From: an uncultured Lachnospiraceae bacterium | GTDB lineage: Bacteria > Bacillota > Clostridia > Lachnospirales > Lachnospiraceae | NCBI GenBank assembly: GCA_910579285.1 | Contig: CAJTTT010000003.1 | Location: 45,475 to 109,474, forward strand | Length of the DNA: 64,000 bases | Direction: 5' to 3' | In this document: in pieces, positions 1-8,623 of the stretch | Position numbering within the stretch: the first letter of the stretch is position 1 | Layout of the letters: every line of letters starts with the position of its first letter | Notes under the pieces: generated by a model | What the model was told of the DNA's origin: nothing | Seen by the model: the letters and a program-made list of their open reading frames with translations, nothing else | Database searches by the model: none | Translations under genes and position numbers: made by a program

Positions 1-11
1 GTCATTTCATG

Positions 12-860
12 TTACGCGTTTTTTACGACTGATAGAGAAGTTGAGTTCAGAAAATCTCTCATAAACTGTCTGGTCTGTTCCGGGGTCGCATAGAGTCTGG
101 CAAAGGAGAAATTCTGGGCCAGATCGTCGATCTCTTCCATAGCCTCCTTCACGTCGAGCATGGTCTGCCTTTCGATCTCATCCGCGGCAGCAAAGTCCTG
201 ATGGGCCGGATGAATCCTGTGGTTTTGAATGGCATAGTTGATTCGGTCTGCGCACCGGCATGTCCCGTTTCCGTATTCGCCGCAGTATTCGCTTAAGAAA
301 TCGGCCATCTTTTTGCGGACACGGGAGAGACGCTGGCGGTATGCTTCCGGCGATATTCCTAAAATTTCTCCGGCTATGCGGCTGTCTGTCTGAAACATGG
401 TTCCAAGTACGAAAATGCAGCGGTTTTCCGCATCAAGACACTGCAGCATCACATTGGTGCAGGACAGTTTCAGTTCCTCTGCCAGAAGCGCTTTTTCCAC
501 ATTCTGCGTCAGATCCGGCACGTCGTGGATGTTTCCGTTTTTGATATCCTCGCCGTAAAATTCAAAGCTCAGCGGATGTTTGGCAAACATATGCTTTTGG
601 TAGTTTTTCAGATGGTTCACCGCAATGCGGAACACCCACGTTGAAAAGGCGCTCTCCTTGTTGAAGGAGGACAAGTGTGTGATGACCTTTAACAAGATAT
701 CCTGCGCTGCGTCCTCCGCGTCGGGAAAGGTGCCGAGCATGCGCAGGGAAAGGTTAAAGACCAGATCCTGCACATTTAGGATAACAGCCTCCAGCGCTTC
801 CCGGTCTCCGGCGGTCGCCTTGTCGACCAAGGCAAATAATTCTTCTGTATTTTTGTCCAT
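12..860 (-). CDS. ECF-type sigma-70 factor with long C-terminal extension
   Basis: Alternative sigma factor expected to direct RNA polymerase to a small regulon. Region 2 is at about residues 20-95 (segment SAFSTWVFRIAVNHLKNY is typical of regions 2.3-2.4). Region 4 is at about residues 130-190, ending in the helix RQRLSRVRKKM. ECF factors usually stop near residue 160-200. This one (282 residues) continues for about 90 residues, opening with a cysteine-rich stretch (YCGEYGNGTCRC) that could bind metal and then an acidic helical tail. The start ATG follows a strong AGGAGGTAAC. Any anti-sigma partner downstream would lie outside the window. Family assignment is firm; the role of the tail is unknown. 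Confidence 0.85.
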   Translation of the reverse strand: MDKNTEELFALVDKATAGDREALEAVILNVQDLVFNLSLRMLGTFPDAEDAAQDILLKVITHLSSFNKESAFSTWVFRIAVNHLKNYQKHMFAKHPLSFEFYGEDIKNGNIHDVPDLTQNVEKALLAEELKLSCTNVMLQCLDAENRCIFVLGTMFQTDSRIAGEILGISPEAYRQRLSRVRKKMADFLSEYCGEYGNGTCRCADRINYAIQNHRIHPAHQDFAAADEIERQTMLDVKEAMEEIDDLAQNFSFARLYATPEQTRQFMRDFLNSTSLSVVKNA

Positions 861-921
861 AAAAGTTACCTCCTATATAATTAGACAACGATGCGTGACT
901 TTTGTGACATAAAAATTTAAA

Positions 922-1752
922 TTATTTCCGGCACTGCAGCAATCCTTTTTTCTTTGCGTAATCACACATAAAACAGGAAAACGCAAGGATCAGCAGAACA
1001 AAGACAGCCAGCATATCCCACACATCGAACAAAGGCTCGGAAATCATTTTTGCAAGAATGGCATTTATGATAAACACGAGCGGAACGGCTGACAAAAAAA
1101 TGATTCCAAGGGCGGTCAGTTTTCTGGAGTTTCCCATGCGCATACAAATGACAGCAACGATCCACACAAACAGAATGGAAACGAAAGCAACCACCGCGCC
1201 GATAGAAAAGACGGCCGGCGCCTTGGTGAGACGGCTTAACACAAACAGATAGGGGATGGTGAAGGCGCTCAATGAAACGAGACTTGTAAGGATGCCGCGT
1301 TTCCCAAAAATAATAACAGGGAACGATACCGCCCACGCATAGATGATGGAACTGACTGGAATCAGAGACCATGTCAGGGCGCCGGATATGGCAATGTTGC
1401 AGACCAGACAGACCATCATGCCGATCAAAAGAGCCATAGAATAGAGGATGGCAATGATCCCGTTTCTGGTCAGATTATTTTCGTCCTTTCTTTTCAGTGC
1501 AATCAGATTCTCGTCCGCCGTTTTTTCATAGTTTTCCATTGTAATGACCTCCCCGCTTAACAGTTCATTTACCGTGATCCCCAGTATTTCGCAAAGTTCT
1601 AACATGATTGATGAGTCGGGCATACTTTTTCCTGTCTCCCATTTGGAGACGGCCCGGTCTGTAATTCTCAGTTTTTCGGCGAGCTGCATCTGCGTCAGTT
1701 TTTTCTCCTTGCGGCATTGGGCGATGAAGCTCCCGATCTTTGTCTGATCCAT
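922..1752 (-). CDS. XRE-family regulator with membrane domain
   Basis: The N-terminal 65 residues are a Cro/CI-type helix-turn-helix (LTQMQLAEKLRITDRAVSKWETGKSMPD). From about residue 95 the protein is highly hydrophobic, with roughly six membrane segments and a short charged end (DYAKKKGLLQCRK). It is therefore probably a membrane-tethered DNA-binding protein, a design common in Lachnospiraceae and often linked to sensing at the membrane. AAGGAGG sits just upstream of the ATG. It lies 60 bases upstream of the sigma factor gene on the same strand, so the two may be cotranscribed. Target genes cannot be read from the sequence. Confidence 0.8.
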   Translation of the reverse strand: MDQTKIGSFIAQCRKEKKLTQMQLAEKLRITDRAVSKWETGKSMPDSSIMLELCEILGITVNELLSGEVITMENYEKTADENLIALKRKDENNLTRNGIIAILYSMALLIGMMVCLVCNIAISGALTWSLIPVSSIIYAWAVSFPVIIFGKRGILTSLVSLSAFTIPYLFVLSRLTKAPAVFSIGAVVAFVSILFVWIVAVICMRMGNSRKLTALGIIFLSAVPLVFIINAILAKMISEPLFDVWDMLAVFVLLILAFSCFMCDYAKKKGLLQCRK

Positions 1753-2019
1753 GCTGGTTCCTCCTTGTGCTTTGTTATGTCTGCATCATACACCGAAAGG
1801 CATTCTTTGTACACAAACCGTTGGTTGAGTCGGGGAGAATGTGCTGTCATGCGGCATATTTATCACATCCTATGGTCTGATGGGATATCGGGTTCTCGGT
1901 ACTTGACATATTAGCACAAGGCTGTGAAATTTTCCATCCGTGACGAAAAAAGGGTTATTGATGACGAAAAGACTTTAGAAATCAGATGAGTACACCGAAA
2001 TAAACAACAACAGAGGAAA

Positions 2020-2673
2020 ATGAAACGCGTTGATATTTTGACAGAAAGGCAGGCGGCGTTTATGAATATTTCATGGGATCAGACCAGCAGTATTTTGCGG
2101 AGGATGAATACCGCAGGCATGTTGAAGAGTACACAGGACAGGCTGGAGCGTCAGGAACAGACGCAGAAGCAGGTGGATTTTTTCGAGAAGCAGAAGGAGA
2201 ATCTGAAAAATGTTTCCTGTGAAAGTGTGGAGGAGATCGCGGAAAAGCTGAAAATGTTCCAATCCTACGAAGACCAGATTTCATCGATAAAGGCGGCTTA
2301 CAACCAGGAGCAGATGTTCCATATTCTGGATGAATCCACAGAACGCGGAGAGAAGAACGCAGAGGCGGCTGAAAAACTGGAGCCCAAAACCCCGGAGGAG
2401 CGTCTGGAAGAGATGGCCGAGGAAGCGCTTGGCATCGAGGATGGCGGCGAACTCGAGGAGGCTATGGAAGAACTCGAGGAAGTTGTAGAAGAACTGACCG
2501 AGGAACTGGTGGAGGAGACGACTGAGGAGCTTACGGAAGCGCTGCCCGAGAATGCGGAGCTTTCCGCAAAAGAGGTTGCGGAGGCAGCTGCCGCGGCAGA
2601 GGCGGCGGAAAAGGAAGCGGCCAATGCGGCGGGAATACCCGAGGGGTATATGCCGTTTGATGTGAGACTGTAG
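2020..2673 (+). CDS. Uncharacterised acidic helical protein
   Basis: I do not recognise a functional domain. The 217-residue product has no signal peptide or membrane segment. It starts with a small mixed region, then a charged helical part rich in Glu, Gln and Lys (about residues 40-110), a strongly acidic Glu-rich segment (about 125-180), an Ala/Glu helix, and a short hydrophobic end (GIPEGYMPFDVRL). The composition suggests a coiled coil or scaffold rather than an enzyme. The ATG at 2020 follows AGAGGAAA closely; an in-frame ATG at 2062 is an alternative start. It stands alone and ends just before a hairpin terminator. Confidence 0.6.
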   Translation: MKRVDILTERQAAFMNISWDQTSSILRRMNTAGMLKSTQDRLERQEQTQKQVDFFEKQKENLKNVSCESVEEIAEKLKMFQSYEDQISSIKAAYNQEQMFHILDESTERGEKNAEAAEKLEPKTPEERLEEMAEEALGIEDGGELEEAMEELEEVVEELTEELVEETTEELTEALPENAELSAKEVAEAAAAAEAAEKEAANAAGIPEGYMPFDVRL

Positions 2674-2681
2674 ACAAAAAA

Positions 2682-2713
2682 GGGAATGTCTGGCGCTGCG
2701 GCGCGGACATTCC
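2682..2713. terminator. Bidirectional intrinsic terminator
   Basis: GGAATGTC (2683-2690) pairs with GACATTCC (2706-2713), and the GC-rich loop can itself fold. On the minus strand the stem is followed by a run of six T, which would end the ABC-F transcript. On the plus strand the weaker TTTCTT follows and would end the acidic-protein transcript. Confidence 0.75.
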
Positions 2714-2777
2714 TTTCTTGTCTGATCATATTTTGTGACGAAATAGGGGAAAAAGATATGGGAAGATGCATTGCGTT

Positions 2778-4304
2778 TTATAACGGCACAACTTTCGTTG
2801 CTATCTTCTCACGGAACCGCACGTCATGCTCCACAAAGAGCAGTGTCGGCTCATATTCCAAAAGCAGTTTCTCAATCTGCATCCGAGAGAAGACGTCGAT
2901 ATAGTTAAGTGGTTCATCCCAGATGTAGAGGTGCGCGGGAGTCAGCAGGCTTGCCGCCAACAGCACCTTCTTTTTCTGCCCTTCCGAGTAATCCTCCATA
3001 TTTTTTGCAAACTGTGTCCGCTCAAAGTCAAGCTGTCTTAAAACAGCGCAGAACAGGCTTTGATCCAGATTCCGTTTTTTACAGAAATCGGCAATGCTGC
3101 CCGCCAGGCCGGAAGTGTCCTGGTTGACGTAGGAAATCACAAGTCCCGAGGCAGTTTCACAGACGCCTTCCTCTGTGAATGCCATACCAAAATTCTGAAA
3201 CCCGGCTCTTTGCAGAATCACCTTGATAAGAGTGGATTTCCCGCATCCGTTTTCCCCGTGCAGGACAACTCTGTCCCCGCGCTGGATCTCAAAGGTGATC
3301 CCGGAAAAGACAGGCGATTTGGCATCCGCATATTGCAGACCGTAGTCCCGGATCTGCACAAGTCTTTCCTTGTGGTGGAAGAGAGGCACAAGCCTTAAAT
3401 CTACCGTTTTTTCCAGATCCTGCAAAAGCCCTTCCTTCTCCTCAATTTCCCGGTCAATCCGCTGCTTCATCTGGGTCACCCGGCTCTGCATTTTTTTAGT
3501 CTTCGCGCCGATATAAGCCCTTGTGCCCATACTGCGGTCATGTTCTTTGATGGGGTCATAACCGATCTTGGTGGCCTCGTTTTTGTCAGCCCAGTTTGAG
3601 GCCCGTCTGGCGGCCTGTCTCAGTGTTCTGATTTCTCTCAGATGCTTTTCGTTTTCCGAAAGGACAAACTGGTCCCTGCGCTGTTTGTTTTCCCACCAGA
3701 TGCTGAAATTGCCGCTTTGCACCTCAATGCTCTGCCTGTTTAAGACAAGGACGTGATCGATGCAGGCGTCCAGCAGATCCCGGTCATGGGATACCAGGAT
3801 AAAGCTTTTCTTGGCGGCGAGATAATTTTTCACGATTTCTCTGGCTTCCTGATCCAGATGGTTTGTCGGTTCGTCGATCAGCAGGAAATCATTTTCGCCT
3901 GAGAACAAAACGGCCAGCAGGATTTTTGTCTGTTCCCCGAAACTTAAGGTTTCAAAAGAGCGGTAGAGGATTTCTGCGTCCTCGTTAAGCTGCGCCAGCT
4001 CACAGATCACCCGCCACTCTTCACATCCTGGTTTCAACTCGTCCAGAAAGGCGGATGCGGGCAGTTTTCGCTGTGTCTCTGTGATAAGATAAGGAAAATA
4101 ATCAAAAGCCGCGGATGCGCTTATGGAGCCCTGATAAGTATATTCTCCCGTCAGCAGGCGCAGGAAGGTGGTTTTTCCTTTTCCATTCCGTCCGATAAAG
4201 CCTAATTTCCAGTCAGTATCAATCGAAAAAGAGACATTTTCGAAGATATTGTCAAAGCTCCCTTCATAGCAGAACGTCAGATTTGTTACATTTATTTGTG
4301 ACAT
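2778..4304 (-). CDS. ABC-F ribosomal protection protein, Lsa/CplR type
   Basis: Cytoplasmic twin-ATPase of the ABC-F family. Members of this subgroup bind the ribosome E site and dislodge lincosamide, streptogramin A or pleuromutilin antibiotics. Two nucleotide-binding domains are visible: Walker A GRNGKGKTT with signature LSFGEQTK in the first half, and Walker A GENGCGKST with a signature containing EGQKKKVLLAASLL in the second. A charged interdomain linker (about residues 200-290) separates them. There are no membrane segments, which excludes a transporter. The start at 4304 is preferred over 4310 because GGGAGAG lies at the right distance. A leader with a tiny ORF and a terminator precedes it, the expected control for drug-inducible ABC-F genes. 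The exact drug range is not predictable. Confidence 0.88.
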   Translation of the reverse strand: MSQINVTNLTFCYEGSFDNIFENVSFSIDTDWKLGFIGRNGKGKTTFLRLLTGEYTYQGSISASAAFDYFPYLITETQRKLPASAFLDELKPGCEEWRVICELAQLNEDAEILYRSFETLSFGEQTKILLAVLFSGENDFLLIDEPTNHLDQEAREIVKNYLAAKKSFILVSHDRDLLDACIDHVLVLNRQSIEVQSGNFSIWWENKQRRDQFVLSENEKHLREIRTLRQAARRASNWADKNEATKIGYDPIKEHDRSMGTRAYIGAKTKKMQSRVTQMKQRIDREIEEKEGLLQDLEKTVDLRLVPLFHHKERLVQIRDYGLQYADAKSPVFSGITFEIQRGDRVVLHGENGCGKSTLIKVILQRAGFQNFGMAFTEEGVCETASGLVISYVNQDTSGLAGSIADFCKKRNLDQSLFCAVLRQLDFERTQFAKNMEDYSEGQKKKVLLAASLLTPAHLYIWDEPLNYIDVFSRMQIEKLLLEYEPTLLFVEHDVRFREKIATKVVPL

Positions 4305-4321
4305 ACACATCTCTCCCTTCT

Positions 4322-4348
4322 AAAAACCGCCATAAGCAAGAGGCGGTT
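4322..4348 (-). terminator. Attenuator terminator before the ABC-F gene
   Basis: Read on the minus strand, AACCGCC pairs with GGCGGTT around a 10-base loop and is followed by TTTTTA, ending about 17 bases before the ABC-F start codon. A terminator immediately ahead of a start codon in a long leader is the signature of conditional termination. The 5' arm AACCGCC can instead pair with GGCGTT in the hairpin just upstream (4351-4369), giving a plausible antiterminator. Confidence 0.8.
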
Positions 4349-4635
4349 CAGAGAACGCCAGGCATTCTCTCAAAAAGTTTTACGCTGCGGAGTATGCATG
4401 AAAAAGTGTCCGTCGCCGGAAAAGTCACATGATATGCTCAGTTACCTCACAGGGAGTGCCGTGCGGAAAAACGCACCACAAAAGAATGCACACAAAAAGA
4501 GAGGTTATGAGAACATAATCCACTTTTGGCGACATGAAAATGATATGGGAACAGACTCCCATACATCAAAACATTCATGCAATCAAAAGTAGATTATTTC
4601 TTCATCCTTTCACCTCTCTCTTCAAAGATAAAGCC
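4349..4635 (-). promoter_or_regulatory. Structured leader of the ABC-F gene
   Basis: The leader between promoter and terminator is highly foldable. On the minus strand TAATCTACTTTTG (+ strand 4584-4596) pairs with CAAAAGTGGATTA (4516-4528) over 13 bases, beginning exactly at the stop codon of the three-codon leader peptide. The stem is extended by AGAGAGGT, which contains the leader-peptide ribosome site (4612-4619), pairing with ACCTCTCT (4498-4505). An inner hairpin ATGGGA/TCCCAT also forms. A 9-bp hairpin (4351-4369) sits just before the terminator. A ribosome stalled on the leader peptide would block the long stem and could shift the downstream fold to antitermination. The exact switch is inference. 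Confidence 0.75.
4594..4605 (-). CDS. Three-codon leader peptide (Met-Lys-Lys)
   Basis: ATG AAG AAA TAA follows the ribosome site AGAGAGGTGAAAGG at good spacing and lies about 30 bases after the -10 box. Such minimal upstream ORFs sense ribosome-targeting drugs: a stalled ribosome changes folding of the leader. Its stop codon opens the 5' arm of the 13-bp leader stem, which is the geometry expected of a functional sensor. I know of a comparably tiny upstream ORF in the leader of the Listeria ABC-F gene lmo0919. Confidence 0.7.
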   Translation of the reverse strand: MKK

Positions 4636-4664
4636 ATTCTAACACTGCAGTATCTTTTTGTCAA
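4636..4664 (-). promoter_or_regulatory. Promoter of the ABC-F leader
   Basis: Minus-strand TTGACA (4659-4664), 17-base spacer, TAGAAT (4636-4641). This near-consensus sigma-A promoter suits a gene controlled after initiation by attenuation. Confidence 0.85.
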
Positions 4665-4792
4665 ACAGGAAATTTTGGACATAGGACTGCCACACATTCA
4701 GACACGGCATCTTATGTGCTTTTCGCTTGCGTTTCAGTAAGGGGGATAGTATAGTTAAAGGAAGAGAAAACTGGCAGGAGGGTACTGGATTT

Positions 4793-5131
4793 ATGATTTT
4801 AAATTTTGACGCAATTGAGGAACAGGTTATCCCCAATTTTAAGGGCGGAGAGAAGCAGTTTAAGACACGTTTGTACGCGGATGAGGCGTGCAAAATCATG
4901 CGGGCATCCTTAGAACCGGGGGCAAGTATCGGCCTGCATACCCACGAGACGGACAGCGAGATTGTTTTTATGTTGAAGGGTACGGGAGTTGTTCTCAGCG
5001 ACGGAGAAAGAGAAATTCTGCCGGCGGGGAGCTGCCATTACTGCCCGAACGGGCACAGCCACAGCCTGCGCAATGAGAGCAGTGAGGTGATCGAATTTTT
5101 CGCGGTGGTGCCGGGAACGGTGATGGGGTAA
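4793..5131 (+). CDS. Small cupin-domain protein
   Basis: Single-domain cupin of 112 residues. The two cupin motifs are visible: GLHTHETDSEIVFMLKGTG (about residues 46-64), with its His and Glu metal-ligand positions, and CPNGHSHSLRNESSE (about 83-97). Cupins of this size bind a metal and act as small isomerases, sugar-binding proteins or sensors; no substrate can be assigned. The start at 4793 is chosen because AGGAGGG lies 10 bases upstream. Its stop almost abuts the aminopeptidase P gene, and the same transcript probably runs through mntP. Confidence 0.8.
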   Translation: MILNFDAIEEQVIPNFKGGEKQFKTRLYADEACKIMRASLEPGASIGLHTHETDSEIVFMLKGTGVVLSDGEREILPAGSCHYCPNGHSHSLRNESSEVIEFFAVVPGTVMG

Positions 5132-5169
5132 AAATGATGCGCAGTACAGAGCGCAGAAATGAGGTGGGT

Positions 5170-6960
5170 ATGAATACGATAGAAAAACTGCAGGCGCTCC
5201 GGGGGGAGATGCGAAAAAAGAATCTTTCGGCGTATATTGTGCCGACGGAGGATTTTCACTGCTCAGAGTATGTGGGGGATTACTTTAAGGCGAGGGAGTA
5301 TCTGTCCGGGTTTACAGGATCGGCGGGTACGCTTCTCGTAATGCAGGATCGCGCCGCACTGTGGACAGACGGCAGATATTTTTTACAGGCGGAAGCACAG
5401 CTTTCCGGCAGCGGCATTGAGCTGATGAAGAGCGGAGAGCCGGGGGTTCCAACACTCCCGGAGTTTCTTGGCGAACACTTAAAAAAGGGAGCGGTTGTGG
5501 GTTTCGACGGAAGAACAGTGACCGGCGCTTTTGTGGAGGAACTTAAGGAGAAGACGGCGGCGAAGCAGGTTACCTTTTACGGGAAAAGGGATCTGGCTGA
5601 CCGGGTCTGGGAGGAGCGGCCGCCTATGTCGGCGGAGCCTGTGTGGGAGCTTGGGATATCCTACGCGGGACTTTCCAGGGAGGAGAAACTTGAAAAGGTG
5701 AGGCAGGAGATGGAGAAGGAGAGGGCGGATGCGTTTTTGGTGACGGCGCTGGATGAAACCGCCTGGCTTTTGAATCTGCGCGGCAGTGATGTGAAGCACA
5801 CACCTGTTTTTCTTGCCTACATGTTTATCACCAGGAGACGTGCCCTGTTATGTGCAAAAAAGAGCGCCTTTTCTGAGACGGTCTGCAGTGAACTGGCGAA
5901 AGCGGGCGTAACCCTTCTGCCCTATGAGAGCATAGAGGACATGGTGGCTTCCCTGCCGGCAGGGCAGAGAATCCTTGTGGATGAAAAAAAGGTCAGCTAC
6001 CGGCTGTTAAAAATGATTTCCAAAGGGGTGGAGAAGATCAACAGACCCAGTCCCATCGCGTTGTTGAAGGCGGTGAAGACGGAGCGGGAAATCACTCATA
6101 TACGCTCGGTTCATGTGAAGGACGGGGTGGCAGTGACCCAGTTTATATACTGGCTGAAAACCCATGTGGGCGCGGAGGAGATCACTGAGATCAGTGCGGC
6201 TTCCAAACTGGAGGCGTTCCGGGCCGGGCGGGAAGGGTATTTAGGACCCAGCTTTGATCCGATTATGGCCTATGGGCCTCACGGAGCTATCGTGCACTAC
6301 GAGGCGACTGCGGAGACGGATGTGGCGATGGAGCCAAAGAGCTTCTGTCTTGCCGACACAGGGGGGCATTACAGCGAAGGCACCACAGACATTACCCGGA
6401 CGATTGCTTTGGGAGAATTGACGGCGAGAGAGAAAAGGGCTTACACGCTTGTATTGAAAGGACATCTGCGTCTGGGGGCGGCGAAATTTTTGGAGGGCGT
6501 CTGCGGACAGAATCTGGATGTGCTGGCGAGACAGCCGCTCTGGGAAGAGGGACTGGACTATAACCACGGCACGGGACATGGCGTTGGGTATCTCTTGAGT
6601 GTACATGAAGGCCCCCAGAACTTCCGTTGGCGTATGGGCGGCGAGGCGGCCTGTGTACCCCTGCAGGAGGGGATGGTGCTATCCAATGAACCGGGACTGT
6701 ACCTGGCAGGGCAGTTTGGCATCCGGCATGAGAATCTGGTGCTGGTCAGAAAAGGGGAGAAGACCAATTACGGACAGTTCATGTATCTGGAACCGCTCAC
6801 GATGGTTCCATTTGACAAGGATGCGATTGACGCAAGTCTGATGACGCCGCAGGAGATCAGCCTGCTGAACGATTACCATACAAAGGTGTATGAGACACTT
6901 GCGCCTTATTTTACAGGGGAGGAGCTTGCATGGCTTGGGGAGGCTACTGCGGCGGTATAG
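5170..6960 (+). CDS. Aminopeptidase P (Xaa-Pro aminopeptidase, M24B)
   Basis: Cytoplasmic metallopeptidase removing an N-terminal residue from peptides whose second residue is proline. Two creatinase-like N-terminal domains (about 1-310) precede the pita-bread catalytic domain. All five metal ligands are present: D396 and D407 in DTGGHYSEGTTDITRT, H470 in HGTGHGVGY, E507 in SNEPGLY, and E541 in MYLEPLT. The length of 596 residues fits the long, three-domain form. GAGGTGG sits just before the ATG at 5170; an in-frame ATG at 5134, right after the cupin stop, is an alternative start. Only 9 bases separate it from mntP. Confidence 0.92.
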   Translation: MNTIEKLQALRGEMRKKNLSAYIVPTEDFHCSEYVGDYFKAREYLSGFTGSAGTLLVMQDRAALWTDGRYFLQAEAQLSGSGIELMKSGEPGVPTLPEFLGEHLKKGAVVGFDGRTVTGAFVEELKEKTAAKQVTFYGKRDLADRVWEERPPMSAEPVWELGISYAGLSREEKLEKVRQEMEKERADAFLVTALDETAWLLNLRGSDVKHTPVFLAYMFITRRRALLCAKKSAFSETVCSELAKAGVTLLPYESIEDMVASLPAGQRILVDEKKVSYRLLKMISKGVEKINRPSPIALLKAVKTEREITHIRSVHVKDGVAVTQFIYWLKTHVGAEEITEISAASKLEAFRAGREGYLGPSFDPIMAYGPHGAIVHYEATAETDVAMEPKSFCLADTGGHYSEGTTDITRTIALGELTAREKRAYTLVLKGHLRLGAAKFLEGVCGQNLDVLARQPLWEEGLDYNHGTGHGVGYLLSVHEGPQNFRWRMGGEAACVPLQEGMVLSNEPGLYLAGQFGIRHENLVLVRKGEKTNYGQFMYLEPLTMVPFDKDAIDASLMTPQEISLLNDYHTKVYETLAPYFTGEELAWLGEATAAV

Positions 6961-6969
6961 GAACGTAAG

Positions 6970-7554
6970 ATGGAATGGAGTCTGGCATTTTTCATAAAAA
7001 GTGCGCTTCTCGGCGTCGGACTCGCGATGGATGCCTTTTCGGTTTCTATGGCAAACGGGTTAAACGAGCCGGATATGAGACGTAAAAAAATGTGCGCGAC
7101 AGCGGGGGTATTTGCCCTGTTTCAGGCAGTCATGCCGATGATCGGCTGGATATGCGTCCATACACTCATACAATACTTTACGGTATTCAGCAAGTGCATA
7201 CCGTGGATTGCGCTCGCTTTGCTTCTGTTTATCGGCGGTAAGATGCTGAAGGAGGGGATCGGAAACAACGGAGAGGAGACCGCAAAAACCCGGCTGGGGA
7301 TTGCCGCTCTTCTGGTGCAGGGGATCGCCACTTCCATAGACGCATTGTCGGTCGGTTTTACAATTGCGGAATACGGATTTATGATGGCCTTTGTGTGCGC
7401 ATTCCTTATTTCAGTGGTTACGTTTGTGATCTGTATGGCGGGGCTTGTCATCGGCAAAAAGTTTGGGACGGCTCTTTCCGGCAGGGCGGCAGTGCTCGGC
7501 GGCGTCATATTGATTGCGATCGGTGTTGAGATATTTATTTCCGGGGTTTTTTAG
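6970..7554 (+). CDS. mntP: Manganese efflux pump MntP
   Basis: Membrane protein of 194 residues in the MntP (DUF204) family, exporting Mn2+. It has six hydrophobic segments arranged as two repeats, each with the diagnostic acidic motif: GLAMDAFSVSMANG near the N-terminus and GIATSIDALSVGFT near residue 120. The length equals the family norm. It is the last gene of the cupin-pepP-mntP run. Aminopeptidase P uses manganese in many species, so the pairing could be functional, but that is inference. I saw no yybP-ykoY manganese riboswitch next to it. Confidence 0.93.
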   Translation: MEWSLAFFIKSALLGVGLAMDAFSVSMANGLNEPDMRRKKMCATAGVFALFQAVMPMIGWICVHTLIQYFTVFSKCIPWIALALLLFIGGKMLKEGIGNNGEETAKTRLGIAALLVQGIATSIDALSVGFTIAEYGFMMAFVCAFLISVVTFVICMAGLVIGKKFGTALSGRAAVLGGVILIAIGVEIFISGVF

Positions 7555-7561
7555 CCCAAAG

Positions 7562-8023
7562 TTATTTATTCTGATGCTGGTGCAGGGTCGCGTTCATTTT
7601 CTTGATGTTGTGTCTGATGAAGGCATACTGTATCAGCCATATGATGGCATAATTACATGCGAACATGCCAAAATACTTTACAATGCCCATTAGACTGTGC
7701 TCCGTCCAGTAAGTGATATAGGCGATTGGCATCATCAAAACGGTGATGAGCAGAAAGTAAATACCGGTCTGTTTGGCAAGCCCCCAAGTCTCCAGATCCC
7801 AGATCACGGAACATCCGGCGCATCCGCCTCCCAGCAGGCCGCACAGGAGCGCCTGTACGATGACGCCGCCTATTTCACTTCCCACCATTTCCACCAGTTC
7901 TGGCATGCAGGGAACGTAGTAACCGTCCGCCCAGATCAGGGATGTGATGATCGTGAAGGTGTAGCCAATGGAAAGCCCCAGCGGGAAACCATACAACCCG
8001 CGTATAATGATTTTTTTTAACAT
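7562..8023 (-). CDS. DUF3021 membrane protein
   Basis: A 153-residue protein with four hydrophobic segments, matching DUF3021 proteins that sit beside LytTR regulators in Firmicutes. Segments are at about 8-30, 50-75, 82-105 and 112-135. The start codon lies 10 bases after the upstream LytTR gene, so the two form an operon. In such pairs the membrane protein is thought to modulate the DNA-binding partner, but the signal is unknown. Confidence 0.8.
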   Translation of the reverse strand: MLKKIIIRGLYGFPLGLSIGYTFTIITSLIWADGYYVPCMPELVEMVGSEIGGVIVQALLCGLLGGGCAGCSVIWDLETWGLAKQTGIYFLLITVLMMPIAYITYWTEHSLMGIVKYFGMFACNYAIIWLIQYAFIRHNIKKMNATLHQHQNK

Positions 8024-8033
8024 GTCTTTTACC

Positions 8034-8474
8034 TCACATTCCTAATATTTTTTTGATTTTTGAGACATAACGTCTGGAAACATAAGTAGTCGTATCGTTT
8101 GTCAGTTTCACATAGATCGTGCCGCTGAAACTCAAGTCAAAGTTTTTTACCTTTTTTAAGTGAATGATCTCCGAGTTGGAGATACGGACAAACTGGGAGG
8201 GATTTAACCGCTCCGAAACCTCATAGAGCCTAAGCCGCAGAAGGTATTCTCCCTTGTCTGTCACCGCAAAAACTTTGCCTCCTGCCGCATAAATCCGAAA
8301 CAGATCATCCGGCTCTATGACTTCCATCTTGCCGTCTTTGCTGCCGGTGAGGATGGGCGGCGTCTGGTCGGACAGCCTCTGCATGAGAGTATTCACTTCT
8401 TCCGTTATGGAAGCGGTGTGTATGACGATTTTCGGCTCGGTACAGGAGCTGTCTATTTTTATTTCAACCTGCAT
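8034..8474 (-). CDS. LytTR-family DNA-binding regulator
   Basis: The protein is 146 residues, with a LytTR DNA-binding domain over about residues 45-146 (IYAAGGKVFAVTDKGEYLLR, then FVRISNSEIIHLKKV and TYVSRRYVSKIKKILG). It lacks a receiver domain and so belongs to the short LytTR class paired with DUF3021. The start at 8474 is set by GGGAGGTG nine bases upstream; longer in-frame starts lack a ribosome site. It is the first gene of a two-gene operon and probably autoregulates. Confidence 0.85.
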   Translation of the reverse strand: MQVEIKIDSSCTEPKIVIHTASITEEVNTLMQRLSDQTPPILTGSKDGKMEVIEPDDLFRIYAAGGKVFAVTDKGEYLLRLRLYEVSERLNPSQFVRISNSEIIHLKKVKNFDLSFSGTIYVKLTNDTTTYVSRRYVSKIKKILGM

Positions 8475-8544
8475 TTCTGTGTTCACCTCCCGGTCACAGC
8501 GTTTATCTTCTTTCATGTATGCTCTGTTTTCTTTCTGTGATGTC

Positions 8545-8573
8545 ATTATAGGAAAAGGGGATATTTCCTGCAA
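8545..8573 (-). promoter_or_regulatory. Promoter of the LytTR-DUF3021 operon
   Basis: Minus-strand TTGCAG (8568-8573), 17-base spacer, TATAAT (8545-8550), about 70 bases ahead of the LytTR start. Confidence 0.7.
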
Positions 8574-8623
8574 CTGTTTTCTGATAGTCGGTTGTATACG
8601 GGGCATAAGTGGTGTACAGGTAC

